The notes under the pieces were generated by a model. It did not search any database and had not been told where the DNA came from. It saw nothing but the letters and a program-made list of their open reading frames with translations. From assembly GCA_001600455.1 (NCBI GenBank), contig BCKC01000001.1:6827418-6891417 (forward strand): DNA of 64,000 nt, given 5' to 3'. The position numbers and the translations under genes are program-made. The number at the start of each line of letters is the position of its first letter. The stretch's first letter is position 1. This DNA comes from Endocalyx cinctus (taxonomy: Eukaryota > Ascomycota > Sordariomycetes > Amphisphaeriales > Apiosporaceae). This document shows, piece by piece, positions 24,422 to 35,817 of this stretch.

Positions 24422-25410
24422 CCGAGTTGATTTGTTGGACGTGGTTGGTAATATTGCGCGTGTCACGGTAGATGCTATTTTGTTTTTGTCAGTGTGGAGA
24501 AGTCACATATTAATCCGGTATCTTCCTGGGAGCCTTTTTTTCTGCGCCGCTAAATAAGATCAATGGGATAAAATCGCGGCCCTCGCAATATTTCTAAATT
24601 TAAATATCTTGTTAAGCATAATTATTTAAGGAAGGTTTATGGTGGGTATGGGGACTGAATGATGCTAGCACTCTAACAAGGCTGTATTCAGTGCATACAA
24701 AGTACTTCATAAGGCTTCTTTGTGTTGGTCCAAAATATATATACACAGCTGGAAATGTCTCGTACGCAGTCCTTCCACACACCTCACATACGAATTTGGA
24801 AGTCTGCTTACTTCGGATGTGATTCGGTGGACTGTGGATCAATACTGAAAAGGTTCATACGAGTTGTTTCGTAGTTAGTTTTGGAATCCGTGTTTCGTTA
24901 ATTATGTCCTAATTAAATAATCAGCTCGAGGTGTTTATCAAAGTCAAGCAATAGACAAGATACTACCAAGGACCCGGAATATGTAACATTGCATGTAGGC
25001 GTAATACCCATTATTTAACTTTTAGAATTTCGAACTTAGCCAACAACTACATTAGCTCTCCGTCCTATGGACCTAACTAATCCTCACCTACTAGGACACA
25101 CGCTGCTCAAGTTCTGCTCTAGATCGCCTCTAATTAACCAATACTCTTTCATTATGACCACAATGAATCAGCACGCACATCTAACCATGTCCTATTGTTA
25201 ATCATTAGAAACGGGATTAGTCAGATGAATGAGATCAATTCCATAAATATTGCGGTAGGATGGAAGAAGAGCCAGAAAACAGATTAATAATAGACGGGTC
25301 GAGATTATCAATATCTAAATTGGATAGTGACATAATCAAAGTAACTAATAGTTAATAGAGAACGGCTCTTTCATGCCTCTGGCCCTCCTTTTTCTTAACT
25401 CCTACGTATT
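24422..25410. other. Intergenic region, no gene seen
   Basis: AT-rich spacer between the methyltransferase relic and the 3' end of the FAD-linked oxidase. The one open frame over 70 codons (24612-24842, -) has no recognisable features. Confidence 0.45.
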
Positions 25411-27290
25411 TTATGGGAATAACTTCCACCCTCCTGGAACACCTTTCTGGAAGATACCCTCCGGATCGTACTCCTTGCTAACCTTTTGGAGCCGTGCTTT
25501 ATTCTCAGCCCCGTACGAACCTATGGGGTCTTGAAAATCGAACGCGTAGTTCAAGTACTTGAAGTCGAACCCTTGACCGCGTGACACGGCCTCGCTATCC
25601 AGTTTCTCCAGGATATTTCTAAAAGTACTCAAAATTATCTCGTCGTCACTAGAGTCAACCCAGTAAGCCAGGAGGGCTATCGAGACAACCGCCCCGTCCT
25701 TTGAGTTTAACCCGAGGGAGTTGCCGCCTTTGGTCTCAGAAACTTCCAAGAGAGACTTGGGATATGGCTGGAGAGTGTAGGAACAGATCAAACCCTTGCA
25801 CCCCTTGACAGGATCGATGGAAGAGGTGAATATGTCTCGGCCGGCTCTTAGCATACCGAGGTCTGCTTTTACGTGGGTATTCATGTATGCCGATCTAGGG
25901 AGTAACTAGTTAGTCAACAATATTTTGTCCAAACCTTTAGACTTGGTGTCATAATTACCTCGCTGGAATGGTAATCTCTCCTGCTTGCTCCGCCGCTGCC
26001 TCCGTCAAGGTATGCATGCGAAGGGTGTTGAGGCCAGGAACCTGTGGCTCGATCGAAGTGAAAGGATCCAGCACCGGATGTTTCTCCGGAGCCTTCGTGT
26101 AGTAAACCTGGTTAATTCCCACCGATCCGGGACCGGAACCGAAAGAGGAAAACCATCCGAGGCTGACCATGAGATGCGTGTCCGGGCTCGCATCCGGCTT
26201 CTGCAGCTCGGTGACGAGGGCTTCCAGCTGGCCGTCGAAGCTAGGCTCGTAATAGTACAGACTACCGCCGTACATCGGTCCTTGAACGAAAGTCCTCATG
26301 TCGAAGCGGGTGACTACGCCGAAGTTGTTCCCGCCTCCTCGTAGCGCGAGCCACAAGTCCTTGTTTTCGCTCTCGTTTGCGTTCACTACTTCTCCGGAAG
26401 ATAGAACGACTTCGTAGTTGAGGACCTAGATTATTCACGTTAGTTATATAGCAAACGAATTTGTCTCTTATTGCGCACCCGCAAACGAGGGGAGACGTGA
26501 GATATAGAAATGGTGCGGCAAAAATAATATTATAAGCTACGTACGTCATCGCAAATAAACCCTTCTCTGGAGGAGAAGAACGAAAGGCCGCCTGATTATT
26601 AGGGTTAGATTTCAACTACTGATGGCAGAACGAAGGGATATAAAAAATAAGTATCAGATATCTTAGTTACCTGACAAAGCAAGCCCTCCAATACCGCAAT
26701 GTGAGGCTCGACCCCCAGAGCATCCAAGTCCTTTCTCCTGAAGCTTCTCGAAAACTGGACCGATGGCTTCACCGGCAGCTATAGAGACACACCCGTCGCT
26801 AATCTCGATACCTTTTAAGCGGCGCAGGTTCAGAGTAATGCCATCTTTAATGTTGGAACACTGTTATAGTATTATGGATCAGTAACAACTCACTTTGCTC
26901 AGAAACATGATGAAATTAGAAGGATAATTAGCTCTCCAAAGCCGACCGTCCGGAAATGGTCTTCAATATACGATAGGCTTGTGAAGACAGCCAAACGAAT
27001 AAAATGTATATATAGACATTGGTACGCACCCCAGGAGCAGGTTGACGACCACCGCCAACGATGGCGAAAGCGGCCTCGCCGGAAAGCACAAATGGCTTGA
27101 GAGTGGTCAAGAAAGTCGAGACATCTTTTTTGGACAGAGGCTGGAAAATGCAAGCCGGTTTGATATCAGAATTGAGTCCTGATTGATAAGTTTTACTATT
27201 TAGCTCTGCATATTGATCTGTGCCCGGGAAAGCGAATTGAGAGCTTGGAAGAGCTTGCTGGAGAGCCGCCACAGCTTTAGAAACATCCAT
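25411..27290 (-). CDS. FAD-linked oxidase (PCMH/BBE type), five exons, 482 aa
   Basis: Flavin-dependent oxidase related to 6-hydroxy-D-nicotine oxidase and berberine-bridge enzymes, typical of fungal secondary metabolism. Exons 27290-27030, 26860-26671, 26591-26545, 26425-25959 and 25894-25411 join in phase, giving 482 aa. The FAD-binding region shows AFAIVGGGRQPAPG (about 74-87), GGRASHCGIGG, GLSFFSSREGF and LRGGGNNFGVVTRFD. The C-terminal BBE segment is YLNYAFDFQDPIGSYG...KVSKEYDPEGIFQKGVPGGWKL. The residue that is often the FAD-linking His in the first glycine motif is Arg here, and the second motif carries Arg rather than the Cys of bicovalent members, so flavin attachment is probably non-covalent. 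There is no clear signal peptide. The broken O-methyltransferase 1 kb downstream suggests a former small biosynthetic cluster, by inference only. Confidence 0.88.
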
Positions 27291-29522
27291 GATGAGAGAG
27301 GATATAATAAGCCACTAGATTACCGGGCTGTCGAGACGAGGATAATGAATGGAGTATCCCGCTTAATACTGACTATCAGCTAACACGAGCGAGATCAAAG
27401 GTTAGGAGGAATGTATCAACGTAGATATCTTGATGTTGTGTAAGAATATATCTTATTTATGTCCAGATTAATTCAAATCGCGAGGAGCTCATTGAAAGTT
27501 ACTGCTGATTTGGAATGCAAGGGATGCGTTTCTATGTAACAGTGTTATATGTATGTGGCTATTGTGCGTTGCCTATTGGCTCTCTTGAGGGTCGCCCAAG
27601 ATAAAATAGCTACTAACGGCATACGCAAAAGCAGGGTTCTTAACACTCAAATATAACTACATATATTATCGGTTTCAACTTACACAATCCGACAGTCTCG
27701 CGACGTGATACTAGTTAAGCATAAATCTAAGTCTTAGCATTGACTCGTGCGGGGTAGTACACTAATGCTGTGAGTTTGACTCGTACCTTGGGTTAACTAA
27801 CTAGACACGCGAAGGCGGGCTGGCGGGTTCTTGCTGAGCAGAAGTCTGACGATCATGCCTACAACTATCATTTCCAGGTTCATCTGGGTTCATCGAAGAC
27901 AGAGCACCTTAGCGGTCAACCCGTCCTAACTCTGCCTCAATTGATCAGCTGAAATTCGGGATTGCACCAGTTCTGCGCGCTTCATCCCGTACCAACTCGG
28001 CTTCGGTACGTAGTTGGGCGAGCAATCGTAGGTGAATCGTTGCGACAGTCTAACGCGGAACCCCTGGAAGGTAGCATTTCAGTTCCAATGTTCCATACCT
28101 GCGACGGCCTTCGGTCCTTCTTGGTGGGATAGGATTGGGTTGTCGGCAAGAATATCGAACGGAGAAACGGGTCGGGTTGGATTACGTCAAAAATGCCATA
28201 GTCGTGCTAACGGTCGTCCGTGTCCCGCCGAGAATTGTCCAAGCGAAGTCGGGCGGCTCAACCCTATAATGCCGCTTCGCCACTGGTCTTACTCCGACGC
28301 GTGAAACGTCATCTTACTAAGAGAGCTCGGCCAAATTCCGCGCGACTCGTTTCCGTGGTTGGGAGGACGGCCAGGGGAGCTAGTGGTGCATAACTGAAAA
28401 ATGTATATATATGATCGGGTCATCAGCCCAAACACGGAGGCGCCGACAAAGAAGAATCAGGAATACCAGCAGAATTGCGCGCCTAAGGAGACACCCATAC
28501 AGCGACGCGATTGCGAGCTTTTATACGCGAAGTAACGCGTCATTTCTAGGTGAGAGTTTTGCGACGCGAATAAGTGGAGCATTTGCTCAACATAACTTAA
28601 TGATCTCGGTCTTAGAGGCCTTGAATGGGGCCATCTCATTGATTATCGAGATTAGTTTAAGTTGGAGCATCCCCCGGATTTGTCAAGATAATAGGGAATC
28701 GGGTGTTCTGCGCCGATAAGATCAACCGGCCGGTGCTATCGGCTAATATCATCTATCGGCCAAGACCGTAGAATTTGGACACGCATGATGTAATCCGGTG
28801 GAGGAGGGGTCAAATACAAAGGGGCGTAGGGGCGTTTCGTCTTGCCTCCTCTACTTGTAGATAATAATAAGCTAAATTTCGACGGAGTTGGAATGAAAAT
28901 TTCTAGATGGGAAGTATATATAATCACTGGTAATATAGTCACGAATAATATTTTCTCTTCTCTTAATAACTTACAATATTGAATTGTAAAGACGAATACG
29001 GAGTCATAAGGATTGGACTAGTACACTGTTTCCTTACTAAGTACTAAGTAAAGATTGCCAAGACGGAGGGGTTCCAAGTTTCTAAAGTGCTTTGAATGAA
29101 TTTGTCTATGAAATTGCCGACCGTGATATTTTATTTATACTTAATTGAATATAGAAAATGAAATATTTCAAAATATTAAAGATGAATCTGAAATCAAGTA
29201 AATCAAATAAAAATGACAATACGGAGAGAATAGGAACTGAAATACTTTGTACCGTACAGTACTTGGATTAAACGGTACAATGACTGTTTGAAAGTTGAGT
29301 GGTTAAACAGAGATAAGACCCACCGTAAACTCCTATTTTTAGCTTCTCCGCCCTCACGTATCCTTTATTCTCGTCATCACATAAAGTCAGCACATTCATT
29401 ACCTTTTGACAAACCTCGACATTTCTATCTATCAACATATCTATCACGCCTTGATAACAATACATAATCAATTGACCCAAAATTGAATTATTAAACAAAA
29501 CAGCAAACTTTCAACCGCAAAA
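27291..29522. other. Intergenic region, no gene supported
   Basis: About 2.2 kb. The left and central parts (27760-28720) are less AT-rich than usual spacers here and may be decayed coding DNA. Minus-strand fragments around 27970-28130 and 28450-28640 look protein-like but are cut by stops and match nothing I recognise. The right part (28950-29520) is AT-rich promoter-like DNA before the peroxiredoxin gene. Confidence 0.4.
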
Positions 29523-30176
29523 ATGAGCCAAGAAGAAGAGCTTAGCTACATCACCATGAACATGCTGGCCAACGTGCCGGAAGAGGTGGGCGACAAAGTA
29601 TTCGACCACATCGACGACTTCTCCGAGTCTTTCGACCCGAGCCAAGCCATAAAGGCGGGCGACAAGCTACCGGACTTCGTCCTGACCGACGCTTCCACCG
29701 GCGCCGAGGTCAGCGGTCCCGAGCTGCTCTCCAAGGGCCCCATCTTCGTCACCTTCTACCGCGGCGAGTGGTGTCCGTACTGCAACGTCGCCGTCGGGTT
29801 CCTGCAGAAGAACCTGGACGAGTTCGTCAAGCGCGGCGTCACCCCCGTCGCCGTCTCGCCCGAGCTACCCGACGGCAGCCGCGCCATGGCCGAGAAGCAC
29901 GACCTCCAGTTTCCCGTCCTCACGGATAAGGGAAACGCCCTGGCGAAGAAGCTGGGCATCATCTACGACATGTCGGCGTTGCGCGAGATGCAGCTCGGCG
30001 CCGGGATCGACCTCGCCGCGAGGACCGGCCAGGAGGGCACTTGGGAGGTGCCCGTGCCGACGTCGATTCTGGTGGACCAGAGCGGGGTGGTGAGAAACGT
30101 TTCGATCGACCCTGACTACAAGAATAGATTGGATCCTAAGGTCGCTTTGGGCTGGATCGATGCTTTGAAGAATTAA
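29523..30176 (+). CDS. Peroxiredoxin-like (AhpC/TSA family) thioredoxin-fold protein, 217 aa
   Basis: Intronless gene. The AhpC/TSA thioredoxin-fold domain spans about residues 40-215, with KAGDKLPDFVLTDASTG at its start and the catalytic motif FYRGEWCPYC at 78-87. C84 and C87 form a CxxC pair, as in the bacterial/fungal peroxiredoxin-like 2 group rather than classical 2-Cys peroxiredoxins. It is expected to reduce peroxides or act as a thiol oxidoreductase in the cytosol; no targeting signal is visible. The ATG follows a typical AAACTTTCAACCGCAAAA leader. The gene body is GC-rich compared with the surrounding AT-rich DNA. The family is clear; the physiological substrate is not. Confidence 0.9.
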   Translation: MSQEEELSYITMNMLANVPEEVGDKVFDHIDDFSESFDPSQAIKAGDKLPDFVLTDASTGAEVSGPELLSKGPIFVTFYRGEWCPYCNVAVGFLQKNLDEFVKRGVTPVAVSPELPDGSRAMAEKHDLQFPVLTDKGNALAKKLGIIYDMSALREMQLGAGIDLAARTGQEGTWEVPVPTSILVDQSGVVRNVSIDPDYKNRLDPKVALGWIDALKN

Positions 30177-31511
30177 GTCGTGCAGTATGGAATTTTATAG
30201 AATGATAGATATAGAGATGCCAAGAGGTATCTTTTTTTCATGTTTTTTTTTTAAAGCCATTAGCAAATAAGTATAAACAGTTAGCGACATAATTATTAAA
30301 TTGGCCCATATTTCCAGCAATACACTCACTGCGTAGAGTATCACCAAATAGACGCTAAGCAGAGAGATATTAATGGTAGGAAAGTCTATGATAACGTAGG
30401 GGGAGGTTGCTATGATGCAAGATAAACAGAATAAAGATCATCATATTTACTCACGGTGACAGCCGATCTCGCCCCGCCTAATGTATCACGCAGATCGGAT
30501 TGGTTCTGTCGGAGCACTCTCAACGGGCCCGAGAGCCACCGACGCTATTGATGTGCAGCTACCCACTCATAATCCATGCGGTGTAACGAGAATCGTATAT
30601 AAACCCGATAGCATGGATACTTCCAGTATGCTCAATGCACGACAATTCATTGTCGGATAAACGAGCCGGCCAAGCATTGGGGATAGTAATTACCCTGCCA
30701 AATTAACGTCTTGCCAATGGTGCCCGGTTTGGGGATTTAAGAATCGTACGCTGGATATATATATATATATATATATATATGAAAGGCGTAACACAGCCCC
30801 TAAAGAGAACCCAGCGCCACGCGTTCTGGTGTTTCTCGAAACCGAGGGGGTGGGATGAGGGGGCCACGGCGCGGAAAGTTAGATATACAGTGTGCAATCA
30901 GATTAATCATCGGGTTGACGGCTTGTATACGTTGGGGTGAAATATTCGAGAAGAGCCCTGCAGCTGGTCGAAGATGAGTAACAAATGGCATGGCGCCACG
31001 CCACGCAGGATATGTTGCGTAACCGCTGATACAACGTGACATACTGACATTTTGGATACGTACAATCACTAAATAACTAGCTGCGGCTCTCCTGTCGAGA
31101 AGATTGAACGATATTCACTCGGGCGTTTGCATTTTTTTGGGGCTTCGGATCCGAGTGGTCATTGGTTTAGGTGAATTTCCAATTAGGAAAGTTTCTCCAA
31201 CCCCCTTTGCCCTTCATTTGTGCCTTCATACCCCTTTAGGGTAAACCGAGCCGTCTCATTCCAGAGCTAGGATTGCTTCTGTGACTGGTAGCTGTATTTA
31301 CATGTAAAAGAAATATTAGATATCATTAAAATGAAATAAGATAATGTTACTCAGAAAAGAGATCGAATCTATCTATGATGTGGAAGATGCTAAGCCACAA
31401 ACACGGAAAATGGTTTTCTGACGGATTAGGTACATTTTGAAAGCAGTGATGGTAATCAGTAAAATGGAAAGTTGGCAGGGGTGTTTAAATCCAAACATAA
31501 ACATATCCATT
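30177..31511. other. Intergenic region with an (AT)13 microsatellite
   Basis: Spacer between the peroxiredoxin 3' end and the convergent 3' end of the next gene. It contains (AT)13 at 30755-30780. Overlapping minus-strand frames between 30700 and 31070 show no recognisable motif. Confidence 0.5.
30755..30780. repeat. (AT)13 microsatellite
   Basis: Twenty-six bases of perfect AT dinucleotide repeat. Confidence 0.9.
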
Positions 31512-33473
31512 TCATAAGGAATAGTCCGAGTCATAATAGTAATCAAAATATTCAGGTTCGGTAGTCTTATCGTCTTCAGAACCCTCAGCCGATGAATTGT
31601 TGACTGGCCACTTGTCGAGGTTGTCCTTCTGCTTATCAGTTATCTCGAAACGGGCATTGAAGCTCTCGAGAACTATCTTCCTCGTGCGATACCGAAATAT
31701 GCGCCTGTGGGAGACTACGAATAAAGTCGCGTTAAACGCCGTGTTCTTCTCGCTATGCTTGACGGCGTATCGTCCCAAAAGGAACATGTATACGAGTCGG
31801 AAGGCCGAATCACGAGCGACGCTTTTGTTGCCGCTGATTTTTCTTCTCTCTTCTGAGTCCCAATCATCCTTCGCGCCTCGAAAGTCATCCATAATCTGAT
31901 GAATAGTACGACCTCCCAACACGTCGATGTCGAGCTTGGTGAGCGTGTTACATAGAACTCGGTACTCGGATAGTTCTGTCGGCATAATGCGAAACAACTC
32001 TCTGAGCCCCTTAGCTTGTCCGCGAATCACAATATCGAATAGAGGGATAGTCTGATGCTTCGGAGGCGACTGTGGTGTCGGTGGCGATGGGGTTCTGTGG
32101 GAGAAGTGCTGCGGCTGATGGGAAGAGTTGAGCCACGACTCGAAATACGGCATAGCTTTCAGATCAATGAGGTATATCTCTGCTCCAACCTGTATGCTGG
32201 CTTTCTGTTCTGGAGTTTCTTGTCTCGATTTATCCTAGTTATTATTTGTTAGAAACTCTGTGGTATCTGACATGTTGATATGAATCGGATAATTATAGCC
32301 TACCTTCTTTGTAGCCGGAGATACACGATTTGAAGTGTGAGATTCGTTGATCGCCGAGTTCCATTTGCGGTATAGTCGTTCCGGTAAAAGCTTTCCGCCA
32401 TCACGCGGGACAATGATCAGTTTATCATCACTGCTGACATACTGTATAGTAGTTTTGTTACCGCCTCGTTTTGTGACGTCTATGATCTTATATATTAGTG
32501 CTGCGAGCTTCCTCAGTTGTAGTTGATTTCGCCGTTCCCACAATTCGAGATCAGCCGATACGTCTTCAACCTTTGTCGCCGTGAATTTGCCGTGCTGATG
32601 ATAAGCGCGCACGAGTTTCGAGGTCTGAGAGATCCATAACTGTGGAGCCACATCCTTGATTGGGAGAAGTCTGTGAGCAGCTCGTGTTTTGATCTCTAGG
32701 ATCTGGTTGGGTGGTACGGCTTCACCTTCTCTTCGAACTGCTACTCTCGACTCGGGAATGCACGTATTGGGAGCAGTGGAATTAGTGGCTAAAGACAGAC
32801 CATCCAAGGCATTAGAAAGGCTGTCTGCCTCAACATTTCGGGTACAAGATGATGATAACCCTGGGTCATCATCCACATACGCATCCGCTTCATAACGAAC
32901 CAAGAACTTCAAGTCTCCGAAGCTATACGAAACCACGCGATGATGTCCACTGCTCCCCCTAACTCCGGTTCGAGTACACTTTTTCTCAAACTCATGGCCG
33001 AAACCTCGAAATTCGCCTGGCTTGATAAAATCTTGATTCGAAGTTTCGACACGCGATAGCAGAGCAGTTGTTTCGTTAATTTCAACGTCGATAGTAAACG
33101 GCTCAGTAGTCACTTTTCCGGAAGTAACAGGGTCGACAAAAGACAGGAGCTTTCGGATGTTATTCCGATCAGTAACGACATCAATCGACCCGATATCAAA
33201 AGAGGGCAGAGTTGTGTATAGAGAAAGGAAAAGAGGTTCTAAGGGACTCTCGGGGTGGCGAGCCGCGTTCTGATTGATATACACCAGACCGGAGTCTTTC
33301 GGGACGCGAAAACACCCTAGTGGAGGTGACCAAAGAGGTGGGCTGCCGGGGATGACGATGCTGGGAGAAGGACCGTCGACCCAATTGTACGAAGACAAGT
33401 GCTCTACATCGGCGATCCCGACGGTGGAGGGGAAAACGAGGTGCGTCAGCTCTGAGCGGCGTATCTCAGCCAT
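31512..33473 (-). CDS. Fungal protein of the family often labelled 'geranylgeranyl pyrophosphate synthetase', 630 aa
   Basis: Two exons, 33473-32304 and 32234-31512, joined in phase 0 across a 69-nt intron ending AATAACTAG, give 630 aa. The first exon's frame would otherwise run into a stop just inside the intron. The N-terminus (MAEIRRSELTHLVFPSTVG, then HLSSYNWVDG and a PPLWSPP motif) and blocks such as VTDRNNIRKLLSF and EFRGFGHEFEK match a widespread Pezizomycotina family that databases often name GGPP synthetase. I see no DDxxD prenyl-substrate motif of a polyprenyl synthase, so that name looks wrong. No signal peptide or membrane segment is visible, and the C-terminus is very acidic (about the last 30 residues). 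Function unknown; probably a soluble nuclear or cytosolic protein. Confidence 0.8.
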
Positions 33474-35403
33474 GGCACCAAGAGGACTTTTAGGTGAATA
33501 ACGGTTTCGATGAAGAGTAGTTCAGAATCAAAATAGAGAGATAATTGAAACTCTGCATAACTTGGAGAAATGACTTGAAAAGAACCGGGTCTTGCATAAA
33601 TTAAGAACAGGAATTGTAATAATATATATGTGAACTCACCTGAGATAAACCGACCTGACCTGTACGGTAATTATCCGGTTGCAAGAGTCTTGCTATTTTT
33701 GCCTTAAACTTTCCCGTGGTTCGCACCTCGCCCTTCTTCAACCATCCAGAAAGACTGTGTTAGGCTTAACTGGGTTAGTTAAACCAATTATCAGCTGTAT
33801 CCTTTTCTCGTCAACAGTACTTTGCTTGAATATTACTGATCTTTTTACTTCTCTTGACACTGTGAATGTAATGTATGTACAAATTTACAGCGTCATAAAG
33901 CATTAGCTATACTTAGAAGTCACTGGTACAAGTCAATCAATTGGCCTAGGGCGGACCGTTCGGCAGGGGGCAGGAAAAGCAATACGTGAATAGGAAAAGC
34001 TCGAGGCGAAAATAGAAAATATTCCAACCAAAATACTACGAGCATTTCTCAACATCCCCTGCCACTTCAAGAAAGGGTATTCAAATGCACCTATCGATCC
34101 TTATCTCCGAGGAAATGTAAATTAGCATCTTTAAAGCGGCGCGTTATTCGACCGATGTCTAGCGGGGTCCTGGATCGGAGTAAGGTGGATAAGTGCGTAT
34201 GTCAGGCATATTGCATGAGGGATGCCACGTTGGTGATATCGACACAGGCCTGCAGCAATATGCGACGTCCCGTCATGGCAGGGCTGGTGCAGGAAAAAAT
34301 CGGACTTTGGGAATCGAGCCCAGGCTTAACTTGCATATAGAAATAATATCTTCTCTACTATGAGTTTTAGTCTGTTTGACAGCTCATTCATGCACCCGGA
34401 ACTCGTGCCGAGTCGATTGGGCACAACCGCCTGGAAACTTGCAGTAGTGATAAGCATAGCGTTGCCAAATACATTGGAGAAAGTCGCATATACATATTAT
34501 CCCGCGCCAGTAGCGAAGGAAAAGGGGGAAGTTTGCTATGACACGTTGATAATTTAAGTTAGTTACGCTCTAAAATTGATACCACACTTGGCGATTAGTA
34601 ATCATCACCCCTATCCAAGTGGCTGATAATATCTCTCATAAGAAATCAACAAAAGTAACATGTGACATGTAGGTGCTACTTATGATCATAAGGGATGGTG
34701 GTAGTCGGAGTAATGTGTAGGTTATTGCTTCCGAGTTCTCAGAGCGAGACTTAACTAGTCCTCTATACAGATAAACGACTAGCTAAGATGAGTATTAGAT
34801 CCCATTTTGATACCAGGACCCCGGCTGCGCTAATATATTGTGCAGTACCATCGTACAACGCGTTGACTCAAGGTAATTCGTAGACGTTGGTAGTCGCGAG
34901 TGTAATCTGTTTCACAGGACGCATAGTGAGGTTGGATAGCTAGAGAAGGTAGAAATTATCGGAAGGGTTGGTCGTGTGCTCTCCCCATTCACCAACGCAC
35001 CCGTCTCATTGCCCTTTAGCAGAATATAATTATCTTCGCTATTCAAATCTAACGTATCACGACTGGGGAAATATAGTAAACTGCTTGCCGGCGAAGACGA
35101 TCAAAGAATCACCAAGAATTGATTATAAGAGTTCCTCTCGGCAATGTCTCCTTAACTAGTAGCATGTACCATCACCCGTGTAGGGGGGCTATTGACTCCT
35201 ATGGCATGTTTTCCTAAGTATTTCTTCCGCCTCGAGCTGTTATTTGCAACTGGTAGCTCAACTGAGCTTCGGCTCTCGCTCCAATCTTTGTAAGACCTCG
35301 ATCGTCTATTGAGTTTTCTGCTCGGAAGCTGCTAAGAACTGTTCAGAAAGAAACATATTGTCTCTCTTACTACTTGGTGGGGTCTCGGAATGGACACAAA
35401 CCC
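33474..35403. other. Intergenic region, no gene supported
   Basis: Spacer after the start of the 630-aa gene. Several short plus-strand frames (e.g. 33679-33906, 34155-34557) lack splice structure and motifs. No repeat or RNA gene recognised. Confidence 0.45.
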
Positions 35404-35817
35404 GGAGAAGATTTCAGAGAACGGCTGGCGGATGGAAAAGCTTTCGATGCCGACTTTATCGGAGCCTCGGTCGAGGAATAAGGGACTTGAACCCTCGAGC
35501 AGGGAGATAAAAACTACACAGTGGAGGAAGATACCATCGTCCTAGACGCGTGCAGCGTTGAAGATCAGATTGTTACCCTGTACTTTTACATCAGCGACAG
35601 TGACTACTTATTAATCAAAGGGTAAAAAGAAAAATAAGTGGTACGATTCATCATTTCAGAATCTCATACAAGAAAGTGTTCGAAATTGTCCGCGCCGCTC
35701 TTCGGAGACGCCGACGAGACCTAGGAGGTATATTTCCATTGCACGGAAAAACTCACGCATGAGAGTGGCATATTCGGCCTTAGTAAGGCAGAGGAGCTCG
35801 TGCTGAAAGGACAATGA
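35404..35817 (+). pseudogene. Decayed protein-coding remnant, family not recognised
   Basis: One reading frame stays protein-like for 138 codons although it is cut by several stops. Readable blocks are EDFRERLADGKAFDADFIG, then KNYTVEEDTIVLDACSVEDQ and IVTLYFYISDSDYLL, then SKLSAPLFGDADET and EVYFHCTEKLTHESGIFGLS ending in AEELVLKG. Stops include TAA at about 35479 and a TAG after DADET. One interruption (35621-35659) could be a short intron, with GTAAAA and TTTCAG ends, but the others cannot. The composition suggests a small acidic, perhaps secreted, protein. I do not recognise it. Confidence 0.4.

Noticed and set aside
28411..28719. Arg-rich 102-codon frame in the spacer before the peroxiredoxin gene
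   Set aside because: First considered as a zinc-cluster transcription factor fragment, but the required cysteine pattern is missing.
34280..34325. T-arm-like GGGAATCGAGCCCAGG, considered as part of a tRNA gene
   Set aside because: No matching acceptor, D or anticodon arms upstream; the loop does not carry the TTCRANN core.
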